DNA of 64,000 bases. It comes from Ilex aquifolium. Its lineage: Eukaryota > Streptophyta > Magnoliopsida > Aquifoliales > Aquifoliaceae. Under the pieces are notes generated by a model, which saw only the letters and a program-made list of their open reading frames with translations, had not been told where the DNA came from and made no database searches. Numbering within the stretch: position 1 is the stretch's first letter; each line of letters opens with the position of its first letter. This document shows positions 44,701 to 54,244 of this stretch, piece by piece. The translations under genes and the position numbers were made by a program. The stretch is taken from NCBI GenBank assembly GCA_951799425.1, contig OX637394.1, positions 5,219,501 to 5,283,500 on the forward strand. The letters are read 5' to 3'.

Positions 44701-46706
44701 CAAAACCCATATCCCGTTTTCGACCATTAAGCTTTAGACTTTGCTGTTGTTGGTCTTTTAGGAAATTTGGTTTTAGGCACCTGACCTACAACTTCAATAT
44801 AATAGGAGGTCTTAGGTACCATCAACAGTCTACCATGGCAAACAATAATAATCAACATATTGAATGTGTAGCTTCAAGTTTAGAAAAATTTGAAGAAAAT
44901 TATAATCATATTTTACATATCAATAAAAAATCGGATAATAATCTAAGTAATATTAGTGCTAGTTTAAATAATATTAGTGATATGGTAGGTAGTTGGTTTA
45001 AAAAATTAAATAATAAACCAAAATTATATAGAAAAAACTTTAGAGCATATAAATTATAATCTTGAGAAAGTACAAGTGTGTGTAAATAAAATAGGTCAAA
45101 TAGTAGAACTAAATCTAAATCAAAAAATAAAACAAAAAATTGAAAATCTGATCGAAAAATTAGAGGACATAATAGTTAACAAAACTAGTATGGACTACCC
45201 AGGTGACCATCAGGTACCAAGGCTATACTATGATACTGATTATATCCTTATTGTTCAAACGAACAATACAACCAAGATGAATACCGAAATCTGGTAGAAA
45301 GAATGGATTATTGGCGAATACTTTATAAGGACCCAAATTTAAGAATCGATGAGCCTAATAAAATCCTACAGCAAATACGAAATACGTATCTTGCTCATGA
45401 AGATATATTGACCCATTTTGGCTATGAGGTCAATATAACTAATGATAGTGATGTAGATGAACATCCTAGTGAAATCTGTGCAACTAGCGTGGTGAGTCAC
45501 GATACCGATAGTGAATTTGAAAAACATGATTCAAATATAAAAATGGAAGATGAGATGCAAAAATCACCAAATTGGGGGAAAAGAAAATTAGATGAATACG
45601 AAAATACCGAAGAAGACACGTATCAAAATTTAGAAGAATACATAAAAATCACTGAAGAAAAACCTTCTTCAAGTGATACCACAACCAACCCAGTTGTTGA
45701 ACCATCTCCAATCTTTATTATGAAAAGAGATAATAATAACAAAATAAGTGTTGCCCAAAACGGGAATTACTTAGATCTAAGAAATATTCATTTCAAAGAT
45801 TATCAGAGAACTATTGATGACTGGGCACAATCCCTGTCCATTCTCGTCACAAATTATAAAAGTCAATAGACTAAAGAAAAATTCTTAGACTATTTGGCAG
45901 CGATACTTCAAGGCGATGCGTTGCAATGTTAACAGTGGAAAAAAAACCACAAAAGGGAAAAATCAAAAAATTGAATTGCTAGGTAGTCAATCTAGCTTTG
46001 AAGATGTATTGTGCATCTTCTTGCAGCATCTTTCCTCACTTTGTTCTTCCCTTTCGTTCACCATTCGAGATCATTTGGAAGATCACTATCTCAACCCCTT
46101 GCAGGAATTCTCCCGCACAACTTGCCAACCCAATTCTAATGGAAAGGAGAAATCAAGAAGACCCATGAAGAGGCCCTCCAATTTCAGTTGTGATACTGAT
46201 TAATCCACAAATTCCAAGAAAATCAAGAAACACTGAAATTTGCGACAATCCACCAACCTTGACTGAGTTGTGATCAAGCTGTACAGCCATGCGACAATCT
46301 TCCTCCACTTTTTTCCAATCACTACAGACAGGACCGCATATAAGTACCAAATCATCAAATTTAAAAAAAAAAAATCAACAGCAAACACTTATAAGAAGGG
46401 TAAAAGGCACATGTGATCGTTACATACTTCCGATTGCGATGGCATAAAGCACGATTCGTCCAATATATTGGAACGTTAGGGCACAAAGCAATAGCCTGAG
46501 AAATTAAACATAAAAAAGAGTGCTTTTTGAGAGAAGAAATAGAAAGTACACATCAAGAAGAAAAAGAATACAAAAGTACATGCAGAGACCTCAGTATAAG
46601 CATCGATGGCCGCACCAAATCGACCTTTCTTAAAACAATTGTTGCCCTCTTGCTTCCGCAGTTCCGCTTGTTTTGCCAGCGCAGAGGAAGCCACTGTTGG
46701 AGCCAT
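35800..46706 (-). CDS. CHIP: CHIP: TPR and U-box E3 ubiquitin ligase, co-chaperone of Hsp70/Hsp90
   Basis: Eight exons, in coding order: 46590-46706, 46428-46495, 46258-46321, 39012-39083, 36499-36632, 36192-36345, 36010-36120, 35800-35925. They sum to 846 bases (281 residues plus stop) in one frame, about the length of Arabidopsis CHIP. TPR repeats occupy about residues 10-115: [20 protein letters not shown] in exon 1, [16 protein letters not shown] in exon 2, [20 protein letters not shown] in exon 3, [20 protein letters not shown] in exon 4. They would bind the EEVD tail of Hsp70/Hsp90. A charged helical linker follows ([20 protein letters not shown]). The U-box starts at about residue 204: [20 protein letters not shown] in exon 7, [20 protein letters not shown] in exon 8. 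The protein would ubiquitinate misfolded clients in the cytosol. Intron 3 is 7.2 kb and hosts an LTR fragment and an endogenous caulimovirid. No stop or frameshift was found in the exons. Confidence 0.93.
40032..40671 (+). mobile_element. Truncated LTR retrotransposon end (probably Gypsy-type LTR)
   Basis: GC-richer than the surrounding intron. It may begin TGTCAGGGCCACTTGTGACG, contains repeated ACTCGG/GAGCACTC words and a TATAAATA box at 40578-40585, then a CTGAGACTCAG word and GCCGACTGACTCGA. This layout (TATA box, then ~80 bp to a GACTGACT word) is familiar from plant Gypsy LTRs. It stops abruptly where caulimovirid sequence begins, so only part of one LTR is present, without primer-binding site or internal genes. 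Confidence 0.55.
40680..41337 (+). pseudogene. Caulimovirid first reading frame, N-terminal part (copy 1)
   Basis: A Glu/Asp/Ser-rich segment followed by the block [19 protein letters not shown] and a helical [18 protein letters not shown] segment. It matches the copy at 45303-45995 closely, with scattered substitutions and a small deletion near its beginning. The upstream coiled-coil part present before copy 2 is absent here because the LTR fragment abuts. The frame ends at 41337, near where the next coat segment continues in another frame. Confidence 0.7.
41331..42011 (+). pseudogene. Caulimovirid coat-protein region with CCHC zinc knuckle
   Basis: Two or three overlapping frames (41331-41600, 41582-41845, 41745-42011) together read like a caulimovirid coat domain: an aromatic segment with [15 protein letters not shown], a Lys/Arg-rich stretch, and the zinc knuckle [14 protein letters not shown] near 41946-41990 (Cys-x2-Cys-x4-His-x4-Cys). 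At least two frame changes break it. The knuckle and basic region would have bound the viral RNA/DNA during packaging. Confidence 0.75.
42016..42354 (+). pseudogene. Caulimovirid acidic segment following the coat domain
   Basis: A 112-residue Glu/Asp/Ser-rich frame ([20 protein letters not shown]). Acidic ends flanking the coat domain are usual in this family. It ends with the TAA near 42352. Confidence 0.5.
42455..42874 (+). pseudogene. Caulimovirid movement-protein region (30K type), partial
   Basis: A 139-residue frame contains [20 protein letters not shown], then a Gly-rich turn and [20 protein letters not shown], recalling the core beta strands of 30K-superfamily movement proteins, which modify plasmodesmata. 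It lies after the coat region and before the protease. The start of the protein (42360-42454) is interrupted by stops. Confidence 0.6.
42875..43267 (+). pseudogene. Caulimovirid segment between movement and protease regions
   Basis: A 130-residue frame, mostly polar, containing [20 protein letters not shown] and a short Pro-rich part ([13 protein letters not shown]). It probably joins the C-terminal part of the movement protein to the start of the polymerase frame. No catalytic motif. Confidence 0.45.
43268..43590 (+). pseudogene. Caulimovirid aspartic protease region, active site altered
   Basis: Contains [20 protein letters not shown] at the expected catalytic position and ends with [20 protein letters not shown], the ILG-type C-terminal signature of retroviral-like proteases. 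The Asp-Thr/Ser-Gly triad expected at the active site reads Asp-Ile-Asp, so the enzyme would be inactive. The segment leads into the reverse transcriptase after a break. Confidence 0.65.
43657..44439 (+). pseudogene. Caulimovirid reverse transcriptase, interrupted
   Basis: Successive frames read like the polymerase: [11 protein letters not shown], stop near 43903-43905, then [12 protein letters not shown] (fingers), [20 protein letters not shown] (motif A with its Asp), a TAG at 44185-44187, [20 protein letters not shown] (motif B region), [12 protein letters not shown] (motif C, YIDD, near 44281) and IEFLGIN. Both catalytic aspartate positions are kept, but the stops rule out a full enzyme. 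Confidence 0.85.
44436..44566 (+). pseudogene. Caulimovirid RNase H start, truncated
   Basis: Immediately after the reverse transcriptase, in a shifted frame, [20 protein letters not shown] supplies the first conserved Asp block of RNase H. The sequence leaves the family within about 40 residues. The rest of RNase H is missing. Confidence 0.6.
44567..44834 (+). other. Non-coding stretch before the second caulimovirid copy
   Basis: AT-rich, without frames. It may be the viral intergenic region, since it lies directly before the coiled-coil start of the first reading frame. The usual initiator-tRNA-Met primer word was not found, and no clear TATA box stands out. Confidence 0.35.
44835..45297 (+). 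pseudogene. Caulimovirid coiled-coil N-terminal segment of the first reading frame
   Basis: Starts [20 protein letters not shown], then Asn/Leu/Ile heptad-like repeats ([17 protein letters not shown]) and, in a second frame at 45076-45297, further helical sequence. This fits the coiled-coil, virion-associated type segment found ahead of the coat domain. One frame break lies at about 45059-45076, and a stop at 45295-45297 separates it from the following frame. Confidence 0.5.
45303..45995 (+). pseudogene. Caulimovirid first reading frame, N-terminal part (copy 2)
   Basis: A second copy of the segment at 40680-41337. It runs 188 residues to a TAG at 45867-45869 and continues in decayed form to about 45995, where viral similarity stops and CHIP intron sequence resumes. 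The two copies differ by scattered substitutions in similar number in both. Confidence 0.7.
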
Positions 46707-46807
46707 TCTCTCTCCCCTGAGATTTCCCTTTCCCTAATCTCTCTCGCCTGTATCGTCTCTTCAACCCTATTTATCCTCTCTATAGAAAACGAGTCTACGA
46801 CTATCCA

Positions 46808-46925
46808 CGCATTTACGTTACTCGCGTAAAGAAAGAAAGAGGAAATTGTGTGTGTGTGTGCGCGCATTTACGTTACTCGCGGAAGGAAAGAAAGAAAGAG
46901 GAAAGTGTGTGTGTGGGGAGGGGGG
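46808..46925. repeat. 57-bp tandem duplication with GT repeat in the CHIP promoter
   Basis: GCATTTACGTTACTCGCG occurs at about 46808 and again at about 46865. Each copy is followed by GAAAGAAAGAGGAAA and a GTGTGTGT run. It lies 100-220 bp upstream of the CHIP start codon. Confidence 0.75.
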
Positions 46926-48440
46926 AGGAAATTGTGTGTGTCAGTGTGGGGGGTGGGGGGTTTTGTGAAGTTGCAATCGTGTCTCGTGTGATGGTATTAT
47001 CCGTATCGTCTCATTGTTATTTGTATCATGTTTGTATTAAAACTCATCAAAAAAAATTTATTTAGTGTGTTTTAAATATTAAATATTAGTTTAGACTATT
47101 TATTATACGTATTTAATAATCGTATCAATTTTATAATCGTTCATGTCAGATTCGTGTCAACGGGTCAGAACTGACACCCCTAAATATAACTGAACAGAGG
47201 TTACAAATCAAAATCAAAATTGATTTTCCGATTGGGGGTAATTTTTCAGCAGGGCTGCGTTTGTCGTGAAGCTTCAAGAAAGATCTATTCGTATGAAAAT
47301 AATTTCGACATTGACGAGGAAAGTGTAATTTTCGACGATTATTTTAATTTTGGTGTTAAAATAAAAGGATACCATTACCTGTTTGACCAAAGTAATGTTT
47401 GTTTTATCTCTCGTGCTTAAAAAACAAATCCACTTTTTTTCAAGTTTTTACTACGTATGTATCTCGAGCTGGGTAGAGCATTTTTAATCTTTATTTAAAT
47501 TTTTGCTCAAATTTAAATTTAAATAAAAACATATTAAAATAACCTTCAATTATTTATTCAAACTTATATCAAATGAAGAGAGACTCAAATTTTTACGTAA
47601 ATTTTTACTCAATTTTCAATTATCAAATTTCACTTTTTAAAATCAATGGTTATATTTCACCTTTATTTAAATTTGAATTTATTCATTTGAGTGTCTTGTA
47701 TATGTCTAAGTCAACTTATCTACAAATCGACTAATTCTCTTTTAATCCCGTTAAAGACATATCATCTATCCCGAAACTAGAAAATTCATTAGAATAAATT
47801 CCTCGCGCCTCTAAGAAAGTTATCCCAAGGAAGTTATAATAGATTGTCCATGTCTTCATTGGGTTATCTGAGGAAGTTATCCCAAGGAAGTTATAATAGA
47901 TCGTCCATGTCTTCATTGGGTTATCTGGTACTCAATTTGTGCAAAGAAGGCAAGGTAAAAGGCCATAGCCATGAATTGGTCCGAAAGCCTGGTGTTAATC
48001 GAGCCATTGGTTGGCAAAGGTTTTGTCACATGAGAGCCCCGTGGGAAGCCTATTAGTCCAATAAGTGGAATCCTGAGCCATATGTTTGCACATATGGCCC
48101 AGTGGACTGGATCATTAAGGCCCATGGTATGGTTTGGAATTGCACTCACTATACACCTTGAAAATTTTAATAATTTTTATACAAGATAAGACTTTTAACA
48201 TTAAATCATTAATGTATTAAAATTATTACAATATGACACTACCATTCAATAATTAAAGCGAATTTCAGCTGTTAAATTTAGGACATTGACCACAGTAATT
48301 GGTCTATCCAGGTTCACAACAAACAACTCATTACTGCAAGTCCTGCATATGCATAGTGTATAGAAAGACGTGTATAATTGTGACTTAATCGGGTATACAT
48401 TATACACAAAATATGCTCTTAAGGATCAACCATCACAGCA
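46926..48440. other. Intergenic region between CHIP and HINT3
   Basis: The divergent promoter of CHIP is at the left. About 47480-47715 holds AT-rich MITE-like sequence (TAGAGCATTTTTAATC end). At 47815-47928 there is a 57-bp tandem duplication. No gene recognised. Confidence 0.4.
47815..47928. repeat. 57-bp tandem duplication
   Basis: AAGTTATCCCAAGGAAGTTA to GGGTTATCTG is present twice with period 57 and only one or two differences (AGATTGTCC versus AGATCGTCC). Confidence 0.9.
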
Positions 48441-48446
48441 GATCTC

Positions 48447-48675
48447 AGTGAGGGTGGATCCTTTATTCCTTTACCCTAGCTACCTTCAACCTTCAAAGCT
48501 GCCCAACAATGATTATCGTTCCCGAATGCAACTCAAGGAGGGCGGAGCATTGGCCCTTGCTACCTCCATAGCTACCCGTGGATGAAAATCATTCTCGAGT
48601 CAAAGGATATCAGCAAGTCTTGAAGCTTCCTGATCTAACATTACCCGATCCCTCAGCAAATCAGTATTAAGTTCA
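48447..48675 (-). pseudogene. Degenerate duplicate of the last HINT3 exon
   Basis: Located just downstream of the real last exon (48686-48811). It repeats its layout: KLDQ-type text is recognisable as MLDQEASRLADIL, followed by a stop, then a ~60-base insertion and further matching sequence (GGCAGCTTTGAAGG beside GGACAGCTTTGAAGC in the real exon). Stops and the insertion make it non-functional in the current frame. It could still affect 3' end choice of the HINT3 transcript. Confidence 0.65.
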
Positions 48676-48685
48676 AGTTTAATAC

Positions 48686-51600
48686 TCACACGAGAGTGGA
48701 TCCCTGACCTTTGATTGCTTCAAAGCTGTCCACAAATGACAATTGTTGTCGAACGTGATCCACTAGTTGTGAAGTTTTCTGATCTAACTTTAGGGGATAC
48801 CTCGGCAAACTCTGTATAGGTTCAAGTTTAATCTCTCATGTAAGTTTATTTCATTCCCACATATAAAGAAGCATAAAATGAAAAAGAGCATACCTCACAA
48901 GCCCATAAGCAATCACGAGCATTCCGAGGAATGATATGAATGTGAGTCTGAACTTGCCATGTAATGAGAAAATTCCATTTAGTTTATCAAAACATAAAAA
49001 TAACTAACCAGAAGAAACACGCATAGTATCTACAGAAGACTGACATGAAATATAACTTGGCCCGCTGCTGCACCATTGTTAACCAACAAATTGAATGAAT
49101 CTGCATAGTTAAGACCTTAGATTAAATCAGAGTTACACATATATTCTTACTAGGTCGAGGCAGATCTGTCAGAAGGTAAGTATAGCTATATGTATAGGAA
49201 ATTAAGACAGCTTCTTAAAACCAATCATGATTTCATCACTTAACTAATCTTATAAATTTCCTACTTGCTGAGATTTTTCCTTGGATGGCAAAGGAAAAAT
49301 CTCAATGAGTAAGAAACCACTCTGATTGTTTTCCTTCAGACATTAGGTTACAGCAACTGGCAATTGAGATGACAACATATATATCATCCCCCAGGCCAAC
49401 TTATTGACAGCAGCACAGAACAAATTAGATCGATGTGGGGCCCCTCACCATGTGAACAGAATTACAGAGGGAACATAGATAAGGGAATCCATGTGATTGT
49501 GCCAGGAAAAGAGACCCCCAACAAAAGTATATACACAATAAATCACATTTCAATATATGGCGCAAGCGAATATGAGAACAAGCGTGCGGAAAGCATCTCG
49601 TCAGACCAATCAAGCTCAGCATTTAGCTGTACATTTAACAAACCAAACCAATTTGAAAGATCATTTGATGTAGTTGTATCATTTACCAAGTGAATTTGGT
49701 AGTAATTATTGTAAAAGTGGCATTTTTTGAATACCTATTCTAACGAAAAATCATGAATGCATACTGGATAAGGACAATATATATATATATATATATCAAA
49801 TATGTCCCATTTCAAAACAAGAAGACATGATAGAAATTAGGATGCTTTCCTTCTAGCTTAGTCAAACTTCTATCCACCATAGTTATTAGTACCGTACAAT
49901 ACGCGATACGTATCGTACGATACATCACGATACACCTGAAAAATAATACGTATCGTATCTCTGTATTGTTTTTGCACTGTATCATATGATACACGATACG
50001 ATACGATACGTGAATATTATGTTTTTTTTTCTTTTTTTTGGTTTTTTGGGGGCTGAAATGACATCGTTTTACCCTAGGACTTATTTTTAAATTACTAGCC
50101 AGTGAAACAACGTAGTTTTAGTGGTTATGGTTTAAAAAAATAAAATAAAATTTATTGTTAATGTTGTTCAATTGAATTCAAAAGTCATAATTAATATTAA
50201 GGTTGATGTTAGAAGTTTGAATTAAAGGTCTTTACATTTTGATATTACTGAACTATATTGGGAACTTGAATAGTTGGTGGAATATTAATTAAATACTATA
50301 TTATTATGAGCCTATGGCTTTTTTTCAAAGGAATATATATAAATTTTATTAATAATTATTTAAAAATTAAAATTGTGTGTATTTTACAATACACGATACG
50401 ATACGATACACTATTTTTGAAAAACGATACACTATTTTTGAAAAACGATACGCCTTCCGATACGTGATTTAAGAAGTATGCTATCCGCCATTATTCTCAT
50501 ATAATTATCCATGAAAGTATCTGAAAGTAACAGCATTGGGTTTGCCAGCACTAGGCACTAAAAATAATGGACTGGAGCTCATATTTGTATTGGCTTTTCA
50601 CATTGCCAGGGTTTGGGTCTGATCTTCTCACCCAGTAACAACAGGTACTCGACTGTTAGTCCAAACATAAGACAGCTCCAACCAACCTTAATTCCTATGG
50701 CATTGACATATCTTAAGGCAGTATCACTAAATAATGCAATCATTCATGAGAAAGAAGTAGAAGCCCCCAAAAAAGACAAGTTCCAACCATTTCCTCTCCT
50801 TCACGTTGAAGGAAGGAAGAAAAATAAAGAACAACTCAACATCCGATGAATTATGAAGTAATTGATCTGATCCATAAAGAATAACACGTACCACATCCAG
50901 TAGCTTTCACCACAGCATTGCCGATTAAGGGTACTTTTGAACACATGGCACCTACCACCTGGGTTAAAAAGTGTCTCTAAATTAGATATTCAGTGATCTT
51001 TGTATTTTAATGAATTCTGATTAAAGGAAAAGATATTGCCACTGCACATGACAGTGAAGTTCATGGAAGTCAACCATATTCACACAATTCGTTTCACGGT
51101 TAAGTCCATGGAAGACGCATATCATGTGATTTTATAGAAACAGGGCAAAAACACAAAATAACTTGAAGGTAAAATTTGAAACTAATTCGAGCGTAATCAA
51201 CCTCACTAGACAAAACTAGTTATTGAGCAAAAGTAATTAATTTCGAATAATTCCTAGAGATGCTACACATGACAGTGGAATCAGATATAGTGTCTGATGT
51301 CAATATCTGATTTTGCATTAGGTTTTACGATGTAAAATGAACTTCAATGTGTTCTCTGTGCCCTTAACTAGGTATTAGCAAATGACAATTGCAGTCCTGC
51401 AAATGGCAGTTTTCATACAAGATAAAGTGGGAAGTGGAAGTCTAAGGTGAACCTAACTTGCCATTCTCTTTACTGACATTACTTAAGTATTTGAGTCCTT
51501 TATTTATAGCCTTTGTTTAAGCTCTTCTCCCTTCCTTAAAGTTACTTCTTACTTACAATCATAATTTATCTTTGTACTGTAACCTGTATCTGCCTCACAA

Positions 51601-54244
51601 ACCTACCCACTGTAATCTGCCACAGTTCCATGTCAATAAGATACAACAATATCTAGCATGTCTAAAAAATTTCTGAATGAGCTAGGTAATCCATGAAATT
51701 ATAAACCGCAGGATAAGATTTGGCCTTATTTTATGGAATAACTTACCGATGGAGGAGTTGCATCCAAGGAAGAAAAATGGCATTTTGGAATAATGAGAGA
51801 GTGCCTATGACAGAGAGGTTTGAAACACAGTTATTTTACAACAAAATAACAGAAGACATAAGAAATCAAGGAGAAAAGGGAACAATAGATGCCTTTATGA
51901 CTTCTATGTAACATAGTAATTACATTCTAAACAACTACTATTATGTGCAAGATGATAATTCCAGTTAATTGAGGTCCGCATGAACAGTGATGCAATATAC
52001 CTTTATTCAACAAAAACAAGAGCATGAAGCAGTCAACAGCTCATTTGAAACTTACAGATATAAGCTCAGAGGAAAGCATATTTTGGAACCAAGAAGAATG
52101 CAACAATGTACCATCAGTTTATTAATTAAACATGGGGCACTTAGTGCATTTTTACCAGTCAAAGAGAAGTCTAAATACGCAATCCAACTAAGAGCTTAAG
52201 TTTGGCAAATAAATCATAGTTAGCACATTGGGGAACAAAATGTGCCATTAGAGAGGCTTTCATGTTACTGAAATTTCTACTTACTTCCATTACATATTGT
52301 TTCATGCTTATTCCTACAGGTTTAAGTCAATTTGCATCCATCTTCCTGCAATCAAGTTTTGGAGTGCTTAATATAGCTCTCAAACATTACGTGGCCAATC
52401 TTTTAAACTCTGGTCAACAACAAAGAAGTTACCCGTTGAAAGCTCTGGACCAACAAACGGAAGTCCTAGCAAGACAGCTTTAGTAACCAAAATGGACACT
52501 TTCAAAAGAGTGGATCACATGCTCAGAGTAGATGCAGGCAATAAAAGATGAGGTTCATTCCACAATCGCATTAATGACTAAAATCCAACCATGGGGAAGA
52601 AATTGTAAGAGATAATGCATGAATGTCAAAGTAATGATTTTCTCAAAAGATTAGTCTGAGGTCGTTGAATTTCAGAAGTTTCACCTTTTAAACCAAAGGA
52701 AAATACTCAAATACCAAAATTTCACAATGCAACAAAAAGGATAATACGAAAATTTTGTGGGGCCAATTTTGAATGCTGTAGTGTTACTACTATAATATGT
52801 GACAACAGCTAGTAAAATCATGTACCGATATCAATATGCATGGGGAGAAAACCAAGGACCAGTGTCACCAATTCACTATCTATAGCTCAGGTAAAAACAG
52901 GAAAAACAACATGACTCCAGCAAAATCATATATTTATAAGATATAGACAATTGTATTGTTGGTGCTAACATAACATGAATTCATGTGTTTTTTGAAAAAA
53001 AAATATAAAAAGTAAAAGGAGAATTACAACAAAACATAATGTAGACACTTAGTACTGTTGTTCAGTTCAATGAGATATCAAGCACTCCTTCTTCATATTT
53101 CATATATGATGACAGATATCGGAAACAAGAAATTCAGGGTGGTTCAGATTAAATATTTGCGGATTTCCAGGTGCATTTTGGACTTAAACTTCAGTTAAAT
53201 TTCATCTTGTTTGATGTTCTCAATGATGCAGATGCGATACTTGAAATCAAATCCAAACAATATATGAGAACATGAAAAGGTGACGAAGGCCCTCAAAGGT
53301 CAGAAAAGAGAATTTCAACCTTCTGAAAAATGATTCATTTTATGAGTTTTTGAGCTTGCCAAATGCCAAATAACCCCACTAGATTTGTTATTCAGTTAAG
53401 GAGGTATTTAATGGAAACCACCCTATTCAAAAGGATTTTAGTGTCTTCAGCATGCCATAAAATCAACATATTCTCCAACTAGTATTAGGTGAAGTGAACC
53501 AGCGCAGGTCTCAATGCACAAAGACATCGGATGCTTTCTTTTGCCCATTATACAACTGACAAGACAGCTTTATTGGATCGTTAATACTTAAACAGCCAAC
53601 AGCACTCACACGGCTATCTTTCTGACCCCATTATTGCATTACTTGAATAGGTTTTGGAGATAAAAACTGTGAATGCCAAACATCGGAAGAACAAGGGCAC
53701 CTCAATCAACTCAATAAAGTTTAATCGAATCCTCAACATGATTCCTTACCCATGAGTCAGTGGATTTGTATCCAAAATGCAAAGGCATATATCGTCTTCA
53801 TAGAGCTGCAGTCAAATCAAATTCAATAAAAGTGAGTGCACAATTCCTCAGTACTTCAAATTTGTGAAATTCTACATCAGACAATTAAGGTAGCAACATG
53901 AACTCTATACACAATAGTTGAGTCAGAAAAACAATCTCCATAAATTTGTTAGGATCGAATTTGGCCAAACCTTAAACTAAGCAAGATATACAATTCTAGT
54001 AACAGCTATCAAAAACTCAAATTCAAAGAAAAGAAGTAAAACAACAGAGAGAGAGTACCTTCGAAGCCGTTGCCTCCCCTCGAATAATCTTGCAAAAAAC
54101 ACAGTTCTTTTCTTCAGTGCCCTTCCCAACATCGGAACAAGAAGCGCAATTTGAAGCTAAAACGTATGACTTCGGAGAAGTGGTCGAAGCGGTTATGGAG
54201 CGAAGATGAGACGAGAGGACGGCGAGACGACGTCGTGCCTCCAT
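48686..54244 (-). CDS. HINT3: HINT3: histidine-triad (HIT) nucleotide hydrolase, adenylylsulfatase-type
   Basis: Seven exons, in coding order: 54059-54244, 53750-53805, 51747-51804, 50892-50958, 49045-49100, 48894-48947, 48686-48811. They total 603 bases, 200 residues plus stop, in one frame with GT-AG junctions. The N-terminus MEARRRLAVLSSHL closely resembles Arabidopsis HINT3. The HIT domain covers about residues 48-160: CVFCKIIRGEATASK (48-62), LYEDDICLCILDTNPLTHG, HSLIIPKCHFSSLDATPPS, AMCSKVPLIGNAVVKATGC, DSFNLLVNNGAAAGQVIFH, and the catalytic triad HTHIHIIPR at about 141-149, where the histidines form the nucleotide-binding and catalytic site. Plant HINT-type enzymes split adenylyl compounds such as adenosine phosphosulfate. 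CVFC may contribute to zinc binding as in HINT1. Intron 4 (49101-50891) carries a repeat of ACGATACG words. Confidence 0.93.
49880..50500. repeat. ACGATACG-rich inverted-end element in HINT3 intron 4
   Basis: The left part has CGCGATACGTATCGTACGAT and the right part ACGATACGATACACTATTTT repeated twice, ending CCGATACGTGATTTAAG and CTATCCGCCATTA. The left edge (ATCCACCATAGTTATTAG) is the approximate mirror of the right edge. The interior is AT-rich with no frames. This looks like a MITE-type insertion whose ends are rich in ATCG tandem words. Confidence 0.5.

Larger units (their letters stand above)
40672..46005 (+). mobile_element. Endogenous caulimovirid (pararetrovirus) remnant in CHIP intron 3
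   Basis: A 5.3-kb block of AT-rich viral-type sequence, antisense to CHIP. In order it shows coat-protein region with zinc knuckle, an acidic segment, movement-protein-like region, aspartic protease region, reverse transcriptase, the start of RNase H, a non-coding stretch, then the coiled-coil start of the first reading frame and a second partial copy of the coat-region start. The order coat, movement, polymerase is that of cavemoviruses and solendoviruses, rather than badnaviruses or petuviruses. Frames are cut by many stops and frameshifts, and the inhibitor/transactivator gene and most of RNase H are missing. It is a dead integrated copy. Confidence 0.85.

Noticed and set aside
44567..44834. 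tRNA-Met primer-binding site of the caulimovirid
   Set aside because: The TGGTATCAGAGC-type word was looked for and not found here; the GGTACCATCAAC sequence near 44815 does not fit.
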